The notes beneath the pieces were generated by a model, which saw only the letters and a program-made list of their open reading frames with translations, ran no database searches and was not told the DNA's origin. Below, piece after piece: positions 35,150-43,783 of a stretch of 64,000 nt of DNA. Numbering within the stretch: position 1 is the first letter of the stretch; each line of letters begins with the position of its first letter. Location: positions 1,984,001-2,048,000 of the forward strand of contig NZ_CP024314.1 of NCBI RefSeq assembly GCF_002944315.1. Direction: 5' to 3'. Made by a program: the position numbers and the translations under genes. The DNA comes from Rhizobium sp. NXC24. GTDB lineage: Bacteria; Pseudomonadota; Alphaproteobacteria; Rhizobiales; Rhizobiaceae.

Positions 35150-36112
35150 ATGACGACATTCGAAGCCTATCTCGATGGTCATAGGGGAACATTGTTGAAC
35201 GAGGGCATGGTCGTCGTCCTGCGCAACATTGCCGAGGCTACCCGGCAGATTTCGGACAAGCTCAGAAGCTCGTCATTATCAGGTCTAACGGGCGCAACCG
35301 ACGCAATCAACGTCCAGGGCGAGACGCAGAAGCCGCTCGATATACTTTCCAACGAGATCATGCTCGATGCATGCCGTAAATCGCCGGCAGTTGCTTTCGC
35401 GGTATCGGAAGAACTCGACGCCGAAGTGCTCATTCATCCCAATGGCGGATATGCGATGATCTTCGACCCGCTCGATGGATCGTCCAACCTCGATGTCAAC
35501 GTAACGGTCGGAACGATCTTTTCCATCATCGAGGCAAGCTCTCCGGCTGAGATCCTGAAAAATGGCCGCAGTCAGCTCGCTGCAGGATATGCCGCGTACG
35601 GACCGCAAACCAATCTGGTCCTTGCGATTGGAGATGGCGTACAGATCTTCACGCTCGACGAACGCGGCGTGTATGTGATGACAACCGCGGATGCCAAGAT
35701 CGCCCCGGAAACCAAGGAGTTTGCGATCAACGCTGCACGTCGTCCGTCTTGGGATGACGTCATTACCGAATATGTCGACGGGTCGATCGAAACCCCCGGC
35801 TATAATATGCGCTGGATCGGTTCGATGGTCGCCGATACCCATCGCATCTTCAACCGCGGCGGAATCTTCCTCTATCCCGCCGATCGAAACAAGCCAGCCT
35901 CCGGCGGCCGTCTGCGTCTACTTTATGAAGCCAATCCAATTGGCTTTCTGGTCGAAGCGGCAGGCGGCTCTGCCATTGCCGGAAAGACCGCCATCCTCGA
36001 CATTGAACCAACCTCGCTGCATCAGCGGGTTCCGGTGATTTTTGGGTCACGCCACGAGGTCGCAAAGATCAGTCGAGCGTACTGCGTCGAACGGGCAATC
36101 GAGACAGTGTAG
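35150..36112 (+). CDS. fbp: Class I fructose-1,6-bisphosphatase
   Basis: This 320-residue enzyme hydrolyses fructose-1,6-bisphosphate to fructose-6-phosphate in gluconeogenesis and the Calvin cycle. The metal site block is MIFDPLDGSSNLDVNVTVGT, with the upstream EE pair in AVSEELDAE, and the active-site end is LYEANPIGFLVEAAGGSA. TTG at 35147 and ATG at 35150 are adjacent possible starts after GCAGGAG. It lies alone, not in a cbb operon. A second, chromosomal copy is likely; this one may be tied to low-oxygen metabolism by position only. Confidence 0.93.
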   Translation: MTTFEAYLDGHRGTLLNEGMVVVLRNIAEATRQISDKLRSSSLSGLTGATDAINVQGETQKPLDILSNEIMLDACRKSPAVAFAVSEELDAEVLIHPNGGYAMIFDPLDGSSNLDVNVTVGTIFSIIEASSPAEILKNGRSQLAAGYAAYGPQTNLVLAIGDGVQIFTLDERGVYVMTTADAKIAPETKEFAINAARRPSWDDVITEYVDGSIETPGYNMRWIGSMVADTHRIFNRGGIFLYPADRNKPASGGRLRLLYEANPIGFLVEAAGGSAIAGKTAILDIEPTSLHQRVPVIFGSRHEVAKISRAYCVERAIETV

Positions 36113-36293
36113 CAACGGCGCGCAAGCCGGTTGGCGACACTCCAGCCGGCAATATCTTGATCCATCGCAATTGTTCTTCATTGAGGAATAGACGCAGTCA
36201 GCGAGTGACACACGGATGCTGCGCGTGCTAAACATGGATGATTTTCTTCGCGAATTGTCACAGGCACCACCCGCATTTCCCAGGGCATTTTGA

Positions 36294-37019
36294 ATGGCTT
36301 CCGATCAACCGCGGCGCGAACATGTTCTGATCGTCGACGACGACACAAGAATCCGCCAGATGTTGACGCGTTATTTCGAAGATGAGGGATACCAGGTCAC
36401 CGCCGTCTCGGACGGCGGTGAAATGCGTCTCCAGATGAAGCAGGCGAGCTTCGATATCATACTGCTGGACCTGATACTGCCAGGAGGCGAAGATGGTCTG
36501 TTGCTTGCCAGAGAAATCCGCATGCAGTCCGATGTGCCGATCATCATGCTGACGGGCCGCGACGATGTCGTCGATCGGATTGTCGGTCTGGAAATGGGTG
36601 CGGATGACTATATCGCCAAGCCGTTTCATTTGCGCGAAGTGCATGCTCGCATGAAGTCCATCCTTCGCAGACGCCAGCCAGCGGCTACGCCGGCGGAGGC
36701 GAGGCAGGAGGAGATCATTCGCTTCGATGGTTGGCAGCTCAATTTCGACCGTCGCCAGCTTCTTGCCGCCGACGGTGGCGAAGTCGAGTTGACGACAGGC
36801 GAGTTCGACATGCTGGCCGTTCTTGTGCGCCATGCCGGCCGCGTTCTTCGCCGGGAGCTTCTCATGGATCTCACTCGCGGCAGAAATCTCGAAGCCTTCG
36901 ACCGCACGATCGATGCACAAATTGTCAGATTACGGAAAAAGATCGAGGACGACCCCAAACATCCAAAATTGATCAAATCGATCCGGGGCGTTGGTTACAT
37001 CTTCACCGCGCGGCTGTGA
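36294..37019 (+). CDS. fxkR: OmpR/PhoB-type response regulator, FxkR-like
   Basis: This 241-residue protein has a receiver domain (acidic pocket VLIVDDDTR, phospho-acceptor Asp59 in IILLDLILPGG, Lys in DYIAKPFHLRE) and a winged-helix C-terminal domain of the PhoB type (ELTTGEFDMLAVLV, then RTIDAQIVRLRKKIEDDP). In Rhizobium etli, FxkR connects a hybrid FixL to fixK by binding a K-box. Here it stands next to a hybrid FixL gene and FixK with a K-box, so the name is given by domain type plus context. It is convergent with the kinase gene. Confidence 0.82.
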   Translation: MASDQPRREHVLIVDDDTRIRQMLTRYFEDEGYQVTAVSDGGEMRLQMKQASFDIILLDLILPGGEDGLLLAREIRMQSDVPIIMLTGRDDVVDRIVGLEMGADDYIAKPFHLREVHARMKSILRRRQPAATPAEARQEEIIRFDGWQLNFDRRQLLAADGGEVELTTGEFDMLAVLVRHAGRVLRRELLMDLTRGRNLEAFDRTIDAQIVRLRKKIEDDPKHPKLIKSIRGVGYIFTARL

Positions 37020-37109
37020 TCAGTGCAACACCTCAATACGGCCGGAATGTGCATGAAACACTCGCCGGCGCTCCCCGCATAAAGTGACGCTTGCCGTCGA
37101 TAGCCAGAC

Positions 37110-39032
37110 TTAATCCAGAAGCTCTCGCAGGCGCGTTGCCAGCTCACGTGCAGTATAGGGCTTTTTCAGCCAGCTCCCCGATTGCGCGAGCTCGCGGCCA
37201 GCGATCGTCGGCTCGGCATAACCGGATGTGAAGAGAATCCTTATGCCTGGTTTCAATGTCCGCACATGGTTAGCCAGCTCATCGCCGGTCATGCCGCCTG
37301 GCATGACGATATCGGTGAAAAGCAGCGCGACATCGGGATTTTCCTCGAGCCTGGTCAATGCCTCGTTCCCGTTGGATGCTTCAACCACCTGGTAGCCAGC
37401 ATCGTTGAGCCTAGAGACGGCAACGCGCCTCACCCGCGGATCATCCTCCACCACCAAAATCTTCTCGAAGCCACCGGGAATGTCAGACTGGAGCCGCTCC
37501 TCCACACCCTTCTCGCTGGCGTTATCGGCCGTCTTGTGTGCCGCGGGAAGAAAGACACGCACACTCGTGCCTTGTCCGATCTCGCTATAAAGCTGGACAT
37601 GGCCACCGGACTGCTTGGCGAAACCATAGACCATGCTCAGGCCCAGACCGGTGCCGGAGCCGACGCTCTTCGTGGTAAAGAAGGGCTCAAAGGCCCGTTG
37701 CTTGACCTCGGATGTCATGCCAAGGCCCGTATCGGTCACGGAAATCAGGACATACTCACCGGTGCGTACCTGCGGATACATCTGTGCGTAATCGGCATCC
37801 AGCTTGATGCGCGAGATTTCGATCGAGAGCTTGCCGCCACGCGACATGGCGTCCCTGGCGTTCAGGACCAGATTGAGCAATGCATTCTGCAACTGCGATC
37901 CGTCGACCAGCGCTTCGTTCGCCGCACCGCTGACGATGGTGCGGAATTCGATAGCCTCGCCAAGCGTCCTGCGCAGCAGATCGGAAAAGCTCGACACTAG
38001 TTGGCCGACATCGACGAGCTTCGGATTGAGCGGCTGGCGCCGGCCAAAGGCGAGCAATTGGCCCGTCAGCTTGGCGCCGTCATCCGCCGCGTCCTGCGCT
38101 TCACGCAGCAGCGGCCGCAGCTTCTCGTCCTTAAGCTTGCCCTCGATCATTTCGAGATTGCCACTGATGACGGTCAGCAGATTGTTGAAGTCATGCGCCA
38201 GTCCGCCGGTCAACTGGCCGATCGCCTCCATCTTCTGCGACTGGCGCAGCTCATCCTCGATCTTATGGCGGCTCGTCAGGTCGCGGATGAAGCCGGTGAA
38301 AATGCGCTTGCCCTTTGCGGTGGCCTCGCCGACGGAGAGCTCCATTGGGAAAAGGGAGCCGTCCTTGCGCTGCCCCGTCACGACGCGGCCATAGCCAATG
38401 ATGCGCCGCTCTCCAGTCGTCATGTAGCGGGAAAGGTAACTATCATGTGCGTCACGATCGGGCTGCGGCATCAAGATTTTGACATTCCTGCCGCAAACTT
38501 CATCAGCCGTGTAGCCGAACAATCTTTCAGAGGCGGCACTAAACGAGGAGATCGTGCCGACGTCATCGATGACGATCATCGATTCAGGCACGGTGTCGAG
38601 GATCGAGCGCAGATGCGCTTCCCTTTCTGCAAGATCGTCCTGAATTTGTTTCATCTCGGTAACATCGTTGTTGGTCTGGATGATGACCGGCCTGGTATCG
38701 AAAGCAGGGGTGATGAGCGTCCAGCGCGTGGCGACGAAAATGATTCGTCCATCCCGGTGACGATGCACCACCTCGCCCTGCCATGCCCCCTGCCTTCGGA
38801 CTTCCTCGCGGATCTCATCCAAAGGCTTTGGAAACTGTGTTGCCAAAAGCGTGTGAACGACCTGACCAAGTGCCTCGTCCCTTGACCACCCATAGAGCGT
38901 TTCGCAACCGCCGGTCCAACGGCTGACAACGCCGTCAAAGCCGTGAATGATGAGGTTGGCTCCGTCGAGCAGGCGAGCAATCTCGTCGAGCTCCAGTTCA
39001 GTTGTCACTCGGGTCTTCGATTTGTCGTTCAT
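37110..39032 (-). CDS. hfixL: Hybrid FixL oxygen-sensor histidine kinase
   Basis: This 640-residue soluble kinase has PAS-A (about 20-130), PAS-B (about 140-255), HisKA with His280 in [13 protein letters not shown], a HATPase domain ([18 protein letters not shown]) and a C-terminal receiver with Asp574. PAS-B carries the FixL haem signature: the axial His of Bradyrhizobium FixL (His200) matches His196 in AHDSYLSRY, and the FixL Arg206 and Arg220 match Arg202 and Arg216. FixL His214 is Arg210 here. It should autophosphorylate when oxygen leaves the haem. It lies 21 bases after fixK in the same direction. Confidence 0.88.
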   Translation of the reverse strand: MNDKSKTRVTTELELDEIARLLDGANLIIHGFDGVVSRWTGGCETLYGWSRDEALGQVVHTLLATQFPKPLDEIREEVRRQGAWQGEVVHRHRDGRIIFVATRWTLITPAFDTRPVIIQTNNDVTEMKQIQDDLAEREAHLRSILDTVPESMIVIDDVGTISSFSAASERLFGYTADEVCGRNVKILMPQPDRDAHDSYLSRYMTTGERRIIGYGRVVTGQRKDGSLFPMELSVGEATAKGKRIFTGFIRDLTSRHKIEDELRQSQKMEAIGQLTGGLAHDFNNLLTVISGNLEMIEGKLKDEKLRPLLREAQDAADDGAKLTGQLLAFGRRQPLNPKLVDVGQLVSSFSDLLRRTLGEAIEFRTIVSGAANEALVDGSQLQNALLNLVLNARDAMSRGGKLSIEISRIKLDADYAQMYPQVRTGEYVLISVTDTGLGMTSEVKQRAFEPFFTTKSVGSGTGLGLSMVYGFAKQSGGHVQLYSEIGQGTSVRVFLPAAHKTADNASEKGVEERLQSDIPGGFEKILVVEDDPRVRRVAVSRLNDAGYQVVEASNGNEALTRLEENPDVALLFTDIVMPGGMTGDELANHVRTLKPGIRILFTSGYAEPTIAGRELAQSGSWLKKPYTARELATRLRELLD

Positions 39033-39053
39033 TGCGCTTTCATCATTCGAAAT

Positions 39054-39806
39054 TCAGTGGCGTTGGCCTCCGGCGTAAGCGATCAGACCGCGTTCGTCGC
39101 CATCACACCCGTCGTCATCCCCGGAGAGCTGAACGAGCATCCCATATTTCATGATACGCACGCAATGCCGACCCGCGGAGACCAGTATTCCCTTGTTCGC
39201 CAGCTTGGTCATCGTCCGTGAAACGGTCTCGATCGTCAGGCCGAGATAGTCTGCGATGTCGAGCCGCGTCATTGGTAATTCGACGATCGCATTGGATCGA
39301 TTGTGATCCGGTTTGCGGCGGAGCTGCTTCAGCACGAATGTGCACACCCGCTCCTCGGCATTCTTGCACGACAGCAGAACCATCTGATCCTGGGCAGCCG
39401 CCATCTCGTCGCACAGGCGGGCAAAAACTTCGGGCCTCAGATCCTGCGAATTGCTGACCTCGGCTTCGAAGGCCTTGCGTGAGAAGCGGCGCACCTTCGT
39501 ATCGCCAATGGCTTCGGCGCTGTAGAGATAGTGGTTCCGCAACGACACGCCGACGATGTCGCCGGCATGCAGGAAACCGGTGATGACGCGACGACCGTCA
39601 GAGATGATCTTGAAGATGCGCAGGCTACCCTCGACGACTTCGAACAAGTGCTTGGCGACATCCCCCTCGAAGAACAGCGACTGACCGGCGGCGAGATGTT
39701 CGGTTGGCTGCTTCCTAAACAGAGCCTGCAGACAGTTCGGTTCGGCGTCCGGCAGAGCCGGGTTGGTGAATTCCTTAGCGTAATGAATATTGTCTGCCCG
39801 CAACAT
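39054..39806 (-). CDS. fixK: Crp/Fnr-family regulator FixK
   Basis: This 250-residue regulator has an N-terminal cyclic-nucleotide-binding-like fold (AAGQSLFFEGDVAKHLFEVV) and an HTH of FNR type (LDIADYLGLTIETVSRTMTK). The recognition helix has E-x-x-SR, which reads TTGAT half-sites. The N-terminal Cys cluster of FnrN is missing, so it does not sense oxygen itself. ATG 39806 follows GGAGGG; the longer frame to 39974 reads through the promoter. A K-box lies about 90 bases upstream. It should switch on fixNOQP, fixGHIS and hemN. Confidence 0.88.
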   Translation of the reverse strand: MLRADNIHYAKEFTNPALPDAEPNCLQALFRKQPTEHLAAGQSLFFEGDVAKHLFEVVEGSLRIFKIISDGRRVITGFLHAGDIVGVSLRNHYLYSAEAIGDTKVRRFSRKAFEAEVSNSQDLRPEVFARLCDEMAAAQDQMVLLSCKNAEERVCTFVLKQLRRKPDHNRSNAIVELPMTRLDIADYLGLTIETVSRTMTKLANKGILVSAGRHCVRIMKYGMLVQLSGDDDGCDGDERGLIAYAGGQRH

Positions 39807-39891
39807 GATCGTCCCTCCGTGTTGTCGGGGAGAACAATTGATCACCGCAGGTGACGCCAGAATGCCATGGGTGTGAAATACGGTGCACTTA

Positions 39892-39907
39892 AGTAACAGT
39901 CTGTAAC
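39892..39907 (-). promoter_or_regulatory. K-box upstream of fixK (candidate FxkR site)
   Basis: On the minus strand the sequence reads GTTACA-GACT-GTTACT, two direct half-sites with four bases between. This matches the K-box pattern GTTACA-N4-GTTACA described for FxkR control of fixK in Rhizobium etli, with one mismatch. It is 86-101 bases before the fixK ATG, as expected for an activator site. Confidence 0.75.
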
Positions 39908-39970
39908 AAGCAACAGCAGAAGCATTTGCTGGACTGTTTCTCAGCCATACGTGGCCCAAGGCTGCCTTCC

Positions 39971-40426
39971 TCACCGCCAGGCCGGATTGATGGACTCTGA
40001 TTCAAGCCGATAGACGAGCCCGTGATCCCAGCGGTTGCGGAAGCCCTCGTCGGCAAGCCGCTCCCAGACTTCATCGTTGAGCGCCCAAAACCGCATGTGA
40101 CTGCAGCCGGCGCCAATCGCCCGCCCTTTCATCAGGGAGAAAAGCTCCCGCGCGATCCTTTCCTCGTCCAGTGGACTGATGACGACAAAGATTGGAATAT
40201 CGAACAGTCGGCCGGCAATCGGATGCTCGAATACGCGGGCAAGGCAAACGGCGCGGACACAATCGTTCGGACCAGTCGCCACTGTGAAGCGCTGACGCTC
40301 AAAGACGGTTCCGACCGCCGCGCGCCAGCGGTCCCATGCAAGACCCGGCATAACCGCCTGCACGACGAGATAAGCGCGTTCGATTTGGTTTGCCTGAAGA
40401 GGACCAATCTCATAGCGCGTGTTCAT
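39971..40426 (-). CDS. GNAT-like acetyltransferase
   Basis: This 151-residue protein opens MNTRYEIGPLQANQIERAYL. Its C-terminal half resembles GNAT folds (ISPLDEERIARELFSLMKGR, then CSHMRFWALNDEVWERLADE), though the acetyl-CoA loop is weak. ATG 40426 has GGAAG a few bases upstream; the frame stays open to 40630 but the extra residues are unlikely. An FNR-type box lies about 256 bases upstream. Being set between fixK and fixS it may be part of the low-oxygen regulon. Its substrate is unknown. Confidence 0.6.
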   Translation of the reverse strand: MNTRYEIGPLQANQIERAYLVVQAVMPGLAWDRWRAAVGTVFERQRFTVATGPNDCVRAVCLARVFEHPIAGRLFDIPIFVVISPLDEERIARELFSLMKGRAIGAGCSHMRFWALNDEVWERLADEGFRNRWDHGLVYRLESESINPAWR

Positions 40427-40833
40427 CTCCAAGACTTCCTTCAGACGGGACGCCTGTTTCGACTTCACGGTGGAACCGCTGGTTTCACAGCTCATTCGCG
40501 ATTGCTGGCGGCTCCTGCCGTCAATGCGCAGCAAAAGGCCAGCTTTGCGTCCCTCCCCGCATCGAGCGCCTGACGCCGTTGAAGACGCGCCAGCGATGCG
40601 CTGTATGATGTTGAAGGTCATGTCCCCCACCTCATTTCGTTGTCGAATTGAGCAAGCTTAAGCCGACGCGGGAGACGTGCTTTGATCGGTGTCAAGATTT
40701 GGGCGGATCGAGCCGAAACCGCTTCTGTGATGGATCAATGCGCAGAAAATCATCCGCTGAAACGACAATTCGATGAAGGGATAAAGATCTTGGACCATAA
40801 GGCAGCTTCTCGGCCCGCCGACTTCGGCCGTGA
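40427..40833. other. Intergenic stretch with one FNR/FixK-type box
   Basis: This 400-base region lies between the GNAT-like gene start and the end of fixS. Apart from the box at 40682-40695 I see no gene; plus-strand frames here (from 40390 and 40419) are antisense to the GNAT-like frame. Confidence 0.4.
40682..40695. promoter_or_regulatory. FNR/FixK-type box TTGAT-CGGT-GTCAA
   Basis: Nine of the ten half-site bases match the anaerobox TTGAT-N4-ATCAA. The box lies between fixS and the GNAT-like gene and would drive the latter with a long leader. Confidence 0.6.
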
Positions 40834-41016
40834 TCAACCTTGATCTACGTTTTCCTTGCCACCGCTTGGACGTGCATCGTCGTCATCAAACAGAATGCGC
40901 CACGGTGCCCCCTCCAGATCATCATACTGCCCGGTCTTCAGCGACCACAGAAAGCCTCCCAGGCCGAGCGTCCCCATGAACAATGCCAGCGGGATCAGGT
41001 AGATCAGCATATTCAT
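40834..41016 (-). CDS. fixS: cbb3-oxidase maturation protein FixS/CcoS
   Basis: This 60-residue protein has one N-terminal membrane span (LIYLIPLALFMGTLGLGGFL), then WSLKTGQYDDLEGAPWRILF, the standard FixS motif for the stretch facing the cytoplasm. It helps insert cofactors into cbb3 oxidase. ATG 41016 overlaps the fixI stop as ATGA; the longer frame to 41070 is overlap. It closes the fixGHIS operon. Confidence 0.93.
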   Translation of the reverse strand: MNMLIYLIPLALFMGTLGLGGFLWSLKTGQYDDLEGAPWRILFDDDDARPSGGKENVDQG

Positions 41017-43292
41017 GATATGGAAGCTCCCGCAGGGGTGGTGAATTTGCCGGTACGCTCTGTCTGCCAATTCCAGCCATTCAGGCGCAATGCATTCGTC
41101 ACGACGATCAGCGAAGACGTGGACATGGCGACAGCGGCGATAAGCGGCGTCGCATAGCCCGCGATGGCGATCGGAACAGCCAGCACATTGTAACCGATGG
41201 CAAGGGCGAAGTTCTGGCGGATCAGAGCAGCCGTACGCCGCGCGACGCAGATCGCCTCCGGAACCGCGTCGAGGCGGTCCTTCAGGAAAACGAGATCTGC
41301 CGCCTGTCGGCCAATGTCGGAGGCGGTTGCGGGAGCCATCGACACATGCGCCGCCGTAAGTGCCGGCGCATCATTGATACCGTCGCCAACCATCATGACC
41401 TTGTTGCCCGCCTCGTTTAAGCGTGCGCACTCTTCGACTTTCTGCTTCGGATCCAATTCCGCAATCCAGCGATCCATATGCAATAGCCGCGCTGTCGATT
41501 CGACGACTGCTCGCCGGTCGCCAGACAGGATCATTGTATGCAGCCCCGCAAGACTGAGCTGGCGAATGGCAGCGGCGGCTCCGGGACGAAGAGTGTCCTC
41601 AAAGTAGAAGCGCGCCAGCTCTACCCTGTTCCTCGACAGTATAACCTCGGAAAGGGACTCATTTGGTCCTTTTTCACGAAACGGGGCGGCGCAAGCGAAC
41701 TGCATGTTGCCGAGCCGATAAAGCCCGTCGGCGGCCTCGGCCTCGAGGCCCGCTCCCGGAATCTCCGCGACGCTGTCGAACCGGCGGACATTGTTGCCAG
41801 CACTACGCAACAACGCCTGGGAGAGTGGATGCCGGGAATGCGCGGCAAGACCGGCCGCAATCGCCCTTTCCTCCGGCCCCGCGCCCACCATCTCGATGAG
41901 ACATGGCTGGCCCATCGTCAAAGTGCCGGTCTTATCGAACACGACGGCATCGACCTCGGCGAGACGTTCCAAAGCAGAACCATCCTTGATCATAATGCCG
42001 CTGCGAAACAGTTTCCCGGCGGCGACGACCTGGACAACCGGTACGGCAAGACCAAGCGCGCACGGGCAGGTGATGATGAGCACAGCAACCGCCACCAGCA
42101 TCGCATGCTTCCAATCCCCACCGATGAAACCCCAGGCAAGAAACGAAACCAGCGCAAGCAGGTGGACTGCCGGTGAGTAAAGGCTTGCAGCTCGGTCCGC
42201 GATCCTGCGATAGCGCGCCCTGCCCCCTTCGGCAGCTTCCATGAGGCTGATAATCTCGGCGAGCAGAGAGTTCTCTGCGGTCTTCGTGACGCGAATGGTC
42301 AACGAAGCCATGAGGTTCATCGAACCCGACCGAACCTCCGTGCCATTCCCGACTGCGACCGGCACGCTCTCGCCTGTGACGATGGAGAGATCGAGTTCGC
42401 TCGTGCCGGCGATCACGACGCCATCGGCGGGGACGCGCTCGCCGGCGGCGATAAAGATATGGTCGCCAATGCCTATGTCCTCTACCGAAACATATCGCCT
42501 GCTGCCGTCGGCCGTTATCAACAAGGCACCGCGGGGTGCGAGCCTCGCAAGGCCATTGACCGCGGCTCGCGCTTTCTCGCGCATGATATGGTCGAGCGCG
42601 CGACCGATCAGCAAGAAGAATAGCAGCGAAACGGAGGCATCGAACCAGGCGTGCTCTCCGTGATGGATCGTCTCCCATAATGATACGGCATAGGAGAGCG
42701 TGACAGCGAGAGAAATGGGCACGTCCATGTTGGTCCGCCCATGTTTCAAGGCATTCCATGCCGAGCGAAAAAAGAAACGGCCGCCGTAGATAAGGGCCGG
42801 CGCAGCAATCATCGCGGAAATCCAGTGAAACAGGTCTCGCGTCGCCGCATCTGCGCCGGACCAGACTGATACCGAGAGCAGCATGATATTCGCTGCGGCA
42901 AAGCCGCAGACACCAACGGCCAGGAGCAATTGATTGCGCAGGCTATCCGTCTGGGACGCGGCGGGAGTGAAAATATGCGCCCGATAGCCGGCTTCGGTGA
43001 TCGCGGAAAGAATACCCGACGGATCGATGACAGCATTATCAATGCGCTCGACATAGGTGCAACTGACCCGCCGAGCAGTCAGGTTGACTCGCGCGCCCTT
43101 CACATAGGGTAAGCTGCGCAAAGACCGTTCGATGGTCGAGATGCAAGCGCCACAGTGCATATCGGGAACGCTGAGGTCCAGTTGGCGAAGCCCCTCCCCC
43201 AGCGGATGGCTGGCCAGGACGATCTCCTCGGTACTGGCGCAGCACTTGCTCATTGTCATGACGCTTTCCGCGTCCATGGTGCAGCAGGTCAT
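41013..43292 (-). CDS. fixI: Copper-exporting P1B-type ATPase FixI/CcoI
   Basis: This 759-residue P-type ATPase exports copper for assembly of the CuB centre of cbb3 oxidase. It has a heavy-metal-associated domain with DMHCGACISTIERS, extra N-terminal Cys pairs, the membrane metal site CPC in IITCPCALGLAVP, the phosphorylation site VFDKTGTLTMG and the hinge MVGDGINDAPAL. The start overlaps the fixH stop by four bases. Position between fixH and fixS marks it as FixI and not a general CopA. Confidence 0.95.
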   Translation of the reverse strand: MTCCTMDAESVMTMSKCCASTEEIVLASHPLGEGLRQLDLSVPDMHCGACISTIERSLRSLPYVKGARVNLTARRVSCTYVERIDNAVIDPSGILSAITEAGYRAHIFTPAASQTDSLRNQLLLAVGVCGFAAANIMLLSVSVWSGADAATRDLFHWISAMIAAPALIYGGRFFFRSAWNALKHGRTNMDVPISLAVTLSYAVSLWETIHHGEHAWFDASVSLLFFLLIGRALDHIMREKARAAVNGLARLAPRGALLITADGSRRYVSVEDIGIGDHIFIAAGERVPADGVVIAGTSELDLSIVTGESVPVAVGNGTEVRSGSMNLMASLTIRVTKTAENSLLAEIISLMEAAEGGRARYRRIADRAASLYSPAVHLLALVSFLAWGFIGGDWKHAMLVAVAVLIITCPCALGLAVPVVQVVAAGKLFRSGIMIKDGSALERLAEVDAVVFDKTGTLTMGQPCLIEMVGAGPEERAIAAGLAAHSRHPLSQALLRSAGNNVRRFDSVAEIPGAGLEAEAADGLYRLGNMQFACAAPFREKGPNESLSEVILSRNRVELARFYFEDTLRPGAAAAIRQLSLAGLHTMILSGDRRAVVESTARLLHMDRWIAELDPKQKVEECARLNEAGNKVMMVGDGINDAPALTAAHVSMAPATASDIGRQAADLVFLKDRLDAVPEAICVARRTAALIRQNFALAIGYNVLAVPIAIAGYATPLIAAVAMSTSSLIVVTNALRLNGWNWQTERTGKFTTPAGASIS

Positions 43293-43783
43293 TGTCCAAA
43301 CTCCGCCGTGTCGATGCGCCTGGCCTCATGCATTACCGTGACACCCCCTCTGCGCGAGATGGTTTCCACGATCCAGTCGCCTCCCTCAATGCGATGTTTG
43401 GCTTCGAAATGGCCTTCGCTCGTCTTGGTCAGTGCAAGCACGAAGTCCTCTCGGTCGCCCACGGGTCTTCTGAACGTCAGCGTCACGTCGTCGACCACCG
43501 CCGGCGACCCATCCCGATTGCGAATATCGTAATGAATGACATCGCGGCGCAAGGACAGATCGCCGGAAATGCCGCTGCTAGCCATAGCGCGCATTGCGGC
43601 GGCCTTGCTGTTGAATTCCTGGCTTGCGACATAGGTATTCTCCACCACAAGGCCGCTCCAACTCGTGGACGCGAGAACCGCCATCGTCACATTCACTCCG
43701 ATCACGACGGTGAAGAACGCAACAATGACGACCAGCATATGGCGGCCGGTGAAGGGACGTCCGGTGGTAACTTGGCTTCTCAT
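43289..43783 (-). CDS. fixH: cbb3-oxidase assembly protein FixH/CcoH
   Basis: This 164-residue protein has one N-terminal membrane anchor (HMLVVIVAFFTVVIGVNVTM) followed by MAVLASTSWSGLVVENTYVA and a periplasmic domain, the typical FixH layout. ATG 43783 overlaps the fixG stop as ATGA and its stop overlaps fixI. The frame continues upstream inside fixG but without family features. It stabilises the assembling cbb3 complex. Confidence 0.93.
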   Translation of the reverse strand: MRSQVTTGRPFTGRHMLVVIVAFFTVVIGVNVTMAVLASTSWSGLVVENTYVASQEFNSKAAAMRAMASSGISGDLSLRRDVIHYDIRNRDGSPAVVDDVTLTFRRPVGDREDFVLALTKTSEGHFEAKHRIEGGDWIVETISRRGGVTVMHEARRIDTAEFGQ

